Source: Pseudoxanthomonas sangjuensis
GTDB lineage: Bacteria; Pseudomonadota; Gammaproteobacteria; Xanthomonadales; Xanthomonadaceae
Length of the DNA stretch: 64,000 nucleotides
Assembly (NCBI RefSeq): GCF_010211755.1
Contig: NZ_PDWR01000003.1
Location: 1 to 64,000, forward strand
Direction of reading: 5' to 3'
The notes under the pieces: generated by a model
What the model was told of the DNA's origin: nothing
Database searches by the model: none
Seen by the model: only the letters and a program-made list of their open reading frames with translations
Position numbers and translations under genes: made by a program
Shown here: positions 59,053 to 64,000 of the stretch, in pieces
Layout: each line of letters opens with the position of its first letter
Position numbering within the stretch: the stretch's first letter is position 1

Positions 59053-61071
59053 ATGCGTCTTCACGCCACATCGCTCGCCGCGCTGCTCGCGACGGCACTG
59101 CACGCCCCGGCCGCCGCAGCACGGGCGGACGGCGACGTCTTTCCGCGCGAATACTTCGCCGGCACCCTCGCCGGCAACGCCTGGGAAATGCTGCAGCGCG
59201 TGCCAGGCTTCGCCATCGTCGAGGCCGACGACGAAGTGCGCGGCTACGGGGCGGCCCGGGGCAACGTGCTGATCGACGGCACGCGCCCGTCGAGCAAGCG
59301 CGAGGACATCTCCGATCTGCTCAAGCGCATCCCCGCCGCGTCGGTCGAGCGCATCGAACTGGTCCGCAGCGGCGCCGGCGGCATCGACATGGCCGGCCAT
59401 GCGGTGCTGGCGAACGTGGTGCGCGTGCACGAGGCGAGCGGCGAAGGCGCGATCGAGGCCGGTGCAGCCGCATCGACGGACGGCTGGCTGGCTCCGCAGG
59501 CCGGCGTCGAATACGCGCGCCGCTGGCAGGACCACGCACTCGACTTCGCACTGCAATACGAGCCGGAACTCGACGACGACAGCGGCCGCGGCCGCATCCG
59601 CGCGTTCGCGCCGGACGGGGCCGCGCGCGGCGACGAGCGCCTGGACACCCGCGTGGTGCAGAAGAACGGCGAAGCCAGCGCCAGCTGGAAGCAGCCGCTG
59701 GCGGGCGGACAGCTGACCCTGACCGGCGCGTACCGCGACGAACGCGAATCCGTCGATACCTGGCGCCGCACCGACGGCGAAGCGGGAGAGCGCATCGACG
59801 AGCGCAACACCGGCCGCGAAACCGAGTTCGGGGCGCGCTGGTCGCGCCGGCTCGGCGCGAAGACCGTGCTGGAGGCGCTGGCCACGCGCCGCGATGGCCG
59901 CATCGACGACCACGAACGCTCGCGCGAAGACGGTACCGACACGTTATTCGAGGAAGACACCGACACCCGTGAAAGCATCGGCCGGCTCGAACTGAGCCAC
60001 GAACGCAGCCGGCGGCTGACGCTGTCGGCGTCGCTGGAAGCCGCGCGCAACACCCTCGGCAGCGATGCGCGGCTGCTCGAAGGCGGCGTGCCGGTGGCGT
60101 TGCCGGGCTCCGACGTCGACGTCGCCGAAACGCGCTACGAAGGCACGGCCGGCTTCGCGTGGCAGGCCACCGGCGCGCTGCAACTGGAAGCGGCGATGCG
60201 CTTCGAGCGCTCGTCGATCGCGCACGGCGGCGACAGCCCGCTGCAACGCCGCTTTTCCTACCCGAAGCCGCGCGCGGCGCTGCGCTGGGACGCGGGCGAG
60301 CGCGACCGCCTGCGCCTGTCGCTGTCGCGCGAGGTCGGCCAGCTCGATTTCGGCGATTTCGTCGCCTCGGCCGAACTCGACGCCGGCACGGTTTCCGCCG
60401 GCAACGCCGAACTGGTGCCGGACAAGACCTGGCGCCTGGCGGCGTCGTGGGAGCACCATTTCGGCGCCGACGCCGCATTCACCCTGACCTGGACCCACGA
60501 GCGCATCGAGGACGCGATCGACCGCGTTCTGGTGGCGAACGGCGACGACGCGTTCGACGCGCCCGGCAACATCGGCGATGGCCGTCGCGACACGCTGCAG
60601 CTGGACCTGGCCGCGCCGCTGGACGGCATCGGTTTCCATGGCGGTCGCATCCGCGCGACGCTGCTCGGCACCGACAGCGCGGTGACCGATCCGGTCACCG
60701 GCGAACGCCGGCGGATCGGCGAGGAAAAGCCGGTGGACGGCGAAATCGAACTGAGCCAGGACCTGCCGGCATGGCGCGCCACCTGGGGCGTGCTGGTCGA
60801 GCACATCGCGGAACGCGAAACCCAGTACCGCTTCGACGAAATCGAGCGCAAGTCGGAAGGCGTGGGCTGGACGCTGTACGCCGAACGCCGGTTCGGCGCG
60901 CGCTGGCGCGTGCGCGCCGAAGCCGTCGACCTGTTCGGCCGCGGGTTCCGCGACGACCGCGACAAGTACGACGGCCCGCGCTCGCAGGTCCCGCTGGACG
61001 AGCGCGAGGCGCGCCGACGCAGGACGCCCGGCACCTTCGAGCTGACTTTCCGCCGCGAATTCGGCGATTGA
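59053..61071 (+). CDS. TonB-dependent receptor-like outer membrane protein
   Basis: A 672-residue outer membrane protein: signal peptide (MRLHATSLAALLATALHAPA, ending AARA), a plug domain (about 35-125: NAWEMLQRVPGFAIVEADDE, NVLIDGTRPSSKREDISDLL, RIPAASVERIELVRSGAGGI) and a beta-barrel with many alternating aromatic/charged strands to the end (TPGTFELTFRREFGD). No clear TonB box is seen. The plug type with 'PSSK' is shared with xanthomonad receptors of unknown substrate. It is divergent from the PepSY/two-component operon and may be its target. Confidence 0.85.
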   Translation: MRLHATSLAALLATALHAPAAAARADGDVFPREYFAGTLAGNAWEMLQRVPGFAIVEADDEVRGYGAARGNVLIDGTRPSSKREDISDLLKRIPAASVERIELVRSGAGGIDMAGHAVLANVVRVHEASGEGAIEAGAAASTDGWLAPQAGVEYARRWQDHALDFALQYEPELDDDSGRGRIRAFAPDGAARGDERLDTRVVQKNGEASASWKQPLAGGQLTLTGAYRDERESVDTWRRTDGEAGERIDERNTGRETEFGARWSRRLGAKTVLEALATRRDGRIDDHERSREDGTDTLFEEDTDTRESIGRLELSHERSRRLTLSASLEAARNTLGSDARLLEGGVPVALPGSDVDVAETRYEGTAGFAWQATGALQLEAAMRFERSSIAHGGDSPLQRRFSYPKPRAALRWDAGERDRLRLSLSREVGQLDFGDFVASAELDAGTVSAGNAELVPDKTWRLAASWEHHFGADAAFTLTWTHERIEDAIDRVLVANGDDAFDAPGNIGDGRRDTLQLDLAAPLDGIGFHGGRIRATLLGTDSAVTDPVTGERRRIGEEKPVDGEIELSQDLPAWRATWGVLVEHIAERETQYRFDEIERKSEGVGWTLYAERRFGARWRVRAEAVDLFGRGFRDDRDKYDGPRSQVPLDEREARRRRTPGTFELTFRREFGD

Positions 61072-61099
61072 GCGGGACGCCGCGCCGAAGCCGCGGACC

Positions 61100-61906
61100 T
61101 CACCCCGCGGCGCGCGCCAGGTTCAACAGCTCGAGCAGCGCCTGCTGCACGGCGCCGTTGCTGACCAGCACGTTGTGGCCGTGCAGGTCGAGCTCGCCGC
61201 CGGTCGCCGAGGTGGCGACGCCGCCGGCTTCCTTCACCAGGATCACGCCCGGCGCCATGTCCCAGGCGTTGACCGCACGTTCCCAGTAGGCGTCCCAGCG
61301 GCCTGCCGCGACCCACGCCATGTCCACCGCGCACGCCCCGGTGCGGCGGATGCCGGCGACGCTCGGGGTCAGCAGCGCCATCTCGCGCGCGAACAGCGCC
61401 TGCTCGGGTTTTCCGGCGAACGGGATGCCGCATGCCAGCACCGCCTCGATCAGCGTGCTGCGGTTCGACACGCGGATACGCTTGCCATTGAGCCACGCGC
61501 CCTTGCCTTCCTCGGCGACATAGAACTCGTCGATCATCGGCAGGTAGGTGACGCCGGCGACGACCACGCCATCGCGCGCGAGCGCCGCGTTGAAGCCCCA
61601 TAGCGGATTGCCGAACAGGAAGTTCGTCGTGCCATCGAGCGGGTCGACGATCCACGTATGCGAACCGTCGCCGGCCACGGAGCCGCCCTCCTCGCCGAGG
61701 AAGCCGTAGCCGGGGCGCGCGGACCCGAGCAGCGTGCGCGCGGTCTTCTCCGCCTCCTCGTCGGCGATCGAGACCAGGTCGGCGGGCCCGCTCTTGCTGC
61801 GCACGCCGAGGTCGGACAGGTTTTCGAAACGCCGGCGCAGGCCGGCACCGGCCACTTGCGCGGCTTCGATCATCGCCAACAGTTCGGCGGAGGCGTCGAT
61901 TCCCAT
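61100..61906 (-). CDS. Inositol monophosphatase family protein
   Basis: A 268-residue Mg-dependent phosphatase of the IMPase/SuhB fold. Metal-binding motifs are GYGFLGEEGG (Glu), TWIVDPLDGTTNFLFGNP (DPxDGT) and NAWDMAPGVILV (WDxAxG). MGIDASAELLAMIE at 61906 is taken as the start. It follows the transporter gene by six bases. Substrate could be inositol-1-phosphate or another sugar phosphate; it could be the SuhB orthologue, but location does not prove it. Confidence 0.9.
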   Translation of the reverse strand: MGIDASAELLAMIEAAQVAGAGLRRRFENLSDLGVRSKSGPADLVSIADEEAEKTARTLLGSARPGYGFLGEEGGSVAGDGSHTWIVDPLDGTTNFLFGNPLWGFNAALARDGVVVAGVTYLPMIDEFYVAEEGKGAWLNGKRIRVSNRSTLIEAVLACGIPFAGKPEQALFAREMALLTPSVAGIRRTGACAVDMAWVAAGRWDAYWERAVNAWDMAPGVILVKEAGGVATSATGGELDLHGHNVLVSNGAVQQALLELLNLARAAG

Positions 61907-61912
61907 GCCCGC

Positions 61913-63259
61913 TCAATCCCTCAGCTTGGTCCGCCACAGGGCGGCCGCCAGCAGCATGGACAGCACCGACGCGCCGACCCAGAAACCGATCGCCGCATCG
62001 AAGTCGTAGACGCGGCGGTCGCCGACCATGGTCATGCCCTGCTGTATCAACTTGCCGGACACGTGCTCCTGGATGCCTGCGCCGATGTAGCTGAAGATGC
62101 CGATCACGCCCATCGCCGCCCCGGCCACGCGCTTGGGCGCGATGTCCACCGCGAACAGGCCGCCCAGCGAAGTCACCAGCCCGGTCAGGCCCAGGCCGAA
62201 CAGCACCATGCCCGCGATCATCGTCGGCATCGTGTTCGGGCCGTAGAAGAACAGCAGCAGGCCGCCGATCTCGATGATCGCGAACAACAGGTTCGTCGGC
62301 GGGCGCCGCGCCTTGAACGCGAGGTCGGAAATGAAACCGTACGCGACCGCGCCGGCGATTCCGGCCAGGGTCCCGGTCATCAGCACCGTACCCGCCGCCG
62401 GCAGCGACAGCCCGCGCGCCTCCTGCAGGTACAGGATGCCCCAGGAGTTGATCGCATAGCGGGTCACGTAGATGGTCGCGGCGGACAGGCACAACACCCA
62501 GATCGCCGGAATCTTCAGGATCGACAGTTGCAGGGCAAGAACCGACTTGATGCCGTCGTCGTGCTTTTCCTCGTAATGGTCGTTGTTCCAGTCGGCGACC
62601 GTAGGCAGGCCCAGCGTGCGCGGACGGTCCTGCACCAGCCAGTACATGCCCGCCGCGGCCGCGACGCCGACCAGGGCGGGACCGAAATAGCCCCAGCGCC
62701 AGCCCAGGAGCGCCACCAGCGTGCCGACGCCGACGAAAGTCAGCCCCTCGCCGATCGAATGGGCGGTACTCCATATGCCGTAGGCGCGGCCGCGTTCCCG
62801 GTTGGAGAACCAGGCCGTCATCGCCACGACCCCCCCGGGTGCGCCGAAGCTCTGGAACCAGCCGTTCAATCCCCATATCGCAACCGCCAGGCCGACCGTG
62901 GTGGTCCAGCCCATCGCGAAGTTGCACGCGGCCGTCAGCAGGAACGCGATCGCGAGGCACCGCTTCATGTTGGCGTGATCGGCCAGGAAGCCATTGGTCA
63001 GCTTGCCGATCGCGTAGGCGTAATACAGCGCCGAACCGATCATGCCCAGTTCGACCGGCGTGAACACGCCACCGTCAATCAAAGGCTTCTTGACCACGCC
63101 GATGGCCAGCCGGCAGGTGTAGATCAGGCCGTAGCCGAGCGTGATCGCCACCATCACCCGGAATCGGTGGCGGCGGAACAGCCGGTCGATGGCGTCCCGG
63201 TCGCCCATCTCCGGCCTGTCGGCGCCGGTGGCGAAGAAACCCAACAAAGATCTTGGCAT
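61913..63259 (-). CDS. Organophosphate:phosphate antiporter family MFS transporter (GlpT/UhpT-like)
   Basis: A 448-residue transporter with 12 predicted helices. Family features are LGYGLIYTCRLAIGVVKKPL, SALYYAYAIGKLTNGFLADH (motif A region), LNGWFQSFGAPGGVVAMTAW and FSNRERGRAYGIWSTAHSIG, which match the OPA group that exchanges phosphate for glycerol-3-phosphate or hexose phosphates. ATG 63259 has AGGA four bases upstream; MGD at 63208 is an alternative. It lies 46 bases after mmsA and six before the phosphatase, an apparent operon. Confidence 0.9.
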   Translation of the reverse strand: MPRSLLGFFATGADRPEMGDRDAIDRLFRRHRFRVMVAITLGYGLIYTCRLAIGVVKKPLIDGGVFTPVELGMIGSALYYAYAIGKLTNGFLADHANMKRCLAIAFLLTAACNFAMGWTTTVGLAVAIWGLNGWFQSFGAPGGVVAMTAWFSNRERGRAYGIWSTAHSIGEGLTFVGVGTLVALLGWRWGYFGPALVGVAAAAGMYWLVQDRPRTLGLPTVADWNNDHYEEKHDDGIKSVLALQLSILKIPAIWVLCLSAATIYVTRYAINSWGILYLQEARGLSLPAAGTVLMTGTLAGIAGAVAYGFISDLAFKARRPPTNLLFAIIEIGGLLLFFYGPNTMPTMIAGMVLFGLGLTGLVTSLGGLFAVDIAPKRVAGAAMGVIGIFSYIGAGIQEHVSGKLIQQGMTMVGDRRVYDFDAAIGFWVGASVLSMLLAAALWRTKLRD

Positions 63260-63305
63260 CAGTCCTGCCCTCCCCGGGGTGATTGGAGCTCCGGCGCCGC
63301 CCATG

Positions 63306-64000
63306 TCAGCGCATCGTCGGGATCACGAAGGCGTGTTCGCCGACCGCGCCGCCCTTCGGCCAGCGCTGGGTCACGACCTTGGTCCGGGTGAAGAAACGCA
63401 CCCCGTCGATGCCGTACTGGTTGAGGTCGCCGAAACCCGAGCGCTTCCAGCCGCCGAAGCTGTGGTAGGCCACCGGCACCGGGATCGGCACGTTGATCCC
63501 GACCATGCCGACTTCGACCCGCTCCGCGAATTCGCGCGCGGCCTCGCCGTTGCGGGTGAAGATCGCCACGCCGTTGCCGTAGGGGTGTTGCGAGGGCAGT
63601 TGCAGCGCTTCCTCGAAGCTGTCGGCGCGCACGATCTGCAGCACCGGGCCGAAGATCTCGTCGCGGTACGTCTTCATCGACGCGGTCACCCGGTCGAACA
63701 GGCTCGGGCCGAGGAAGAAGCCGTCTTCGTGCCCGGGCAGCGCGAAGCCGCGGCCGTCGCGCACCAGCTCCGCGCCCTCCTCGACGCCGATCCGGATGTA
63801 GTCCTCGATCCGCGCCTTGTGCGCGGCGCTCACGACCGGGCCGTAATGCGCGCCGGGATCGGTCGACACGCCGATCTTCAGCGCATCGATCGCGTCGAGC
63901 AGCTTCCCGCGCAATGCGTCCGCGGTCGCCTCGCCCACCGGCACCACCACCGGCAGCGCCATGCAGCGCTCGCCGGCCGAGCCGAAGGCCGCGCCGATCA
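63306..64000 (-). CDS. mmsA: CoA-acylating methylmalonate-semialdehyde dehydrogenase, C-terminal part (cut by window edge)
   Basis: About 231 residues of an aldehyde dehydrogenase reading in from beyond 64000. The catalytic Cys is in IGAAFGSAGERCMALPVVVP, the form typical of MmsA/IolA. Later blocks are DEIFGPVLQIVRADSFEEAL and INVPIPVPVAYHSFGGWKRS, again MmsA-type. The enzyme oxidises (methyl)malonate semialdehyde to propionyl-/acetyl-CoA in valine or inositol breakdown. The start lies outside the window. Confidence 0.93.
   Translation of the reverse strand, partial: IGAAFGSAGERCMALPVVVPVGEATADALRGKLLDAIDALKIGVSTDPGAHYGPVVSAAHKARIEDYIRIGVEEGAELVRDGRGFALPGHEDGFFLGPSLFDRVTASMKTYRDEIFGPVLQIVRADSFEEALQLPSQHPYGNGVAIFTRNGEAAREFAERVEVGMVGINVPIPVPVAYHSFGGWKRSGFGDLNQYGIDGVRFFTRTKVVTQRWPKGGAVGEHAFVIPTMR

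Overview
The window is GC-rich chromosomal DNA of a gammaproteobacterium, most likely a member of the Xanthomonadaceae/Lysobacteraceae (Lysobacter, Luteimonas and relatives). The main clue is gene order: asd-fimV-truA-trpF-trpB-trpA-accD-glmM-tpiA-secG-tRNA-Leu-nuoABCDEFGHIJKLMN-tRNA-fMet-rimP-nusA-infB-rbfA-truB-rpsO-pnp-tRNA-Ser, all on the minus strand. Identifications are from motifs and remembered families; no database search was run.

Layout. 1-925: an accessory fringe with the start of an IS3-type transposase, a decayed integron attC-like site and a possible cassette gene. 922-11240: a YciI-like protein, tRNA-Ser and the translation/RNA operon pnp, rpsO, truB, rbfA, infB, nusA, rimP, interrupted by a plus-strand SnoaL/DUF4440-like gene. 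11416-15131: a small island at the 3' end of the initiator tRNA gene, with an AbiEi/AbiEii toxin-antitoxin pair, a small membrane protein, and fragments of a helicase and a large serine recombinase, bounded by a 13-bp repeat of the tRNA 3' end. 15119-30571: initiator tRNA, all 14 complex I genes and tRNA-Leu. 30598-36609: secG, tpiA, glmM and accD, with an SDR and a 2-oxoglutarate-type oxygenase placed between tpiA and glmM.

36658-44204: trpA, a DUF3144 gene, trpB, trpF, truA, fimV and asd, with a secreted DUF4242 gene on the opposite strand. 44393-47402: a D-2-hydroxyacid dehydrogenase, aroC and prmB joined by ATGA overlaps. 47496-48991: a SCO copper chaperone and phosphatidylserine decarboxylase. 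49080-51521: a lytic transglycosylase with a membrane protein downstream. 51684-54160: a HerA-like ATPase, a lipoprotein and GreB. 54254-61071: a membrane protein, rimO, a PepSY/response regulator/histidine kinase operon and a divergent TonB-dependent receptor. 61100-64000: an inositol-monophosphatase-like enzyme, an organophosphate MFS transporter and the C-terminal third of methylmalonate-semialdehyde dehydrogenase.

Most of the window is conserved housekeeping DNA. Three places are worth a second look: the tRNA-fMet island with its palindromic AbiE control region, the attC relic at the left edge, and a diverged inverted copy of the rimO 5' end at 56393-56442. No CRISPR array, rRNA or prophage was seen. 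Nearly all minus-strand operons show ATGA, GTGA or TGATG junctions, indicating strong translational coupling.
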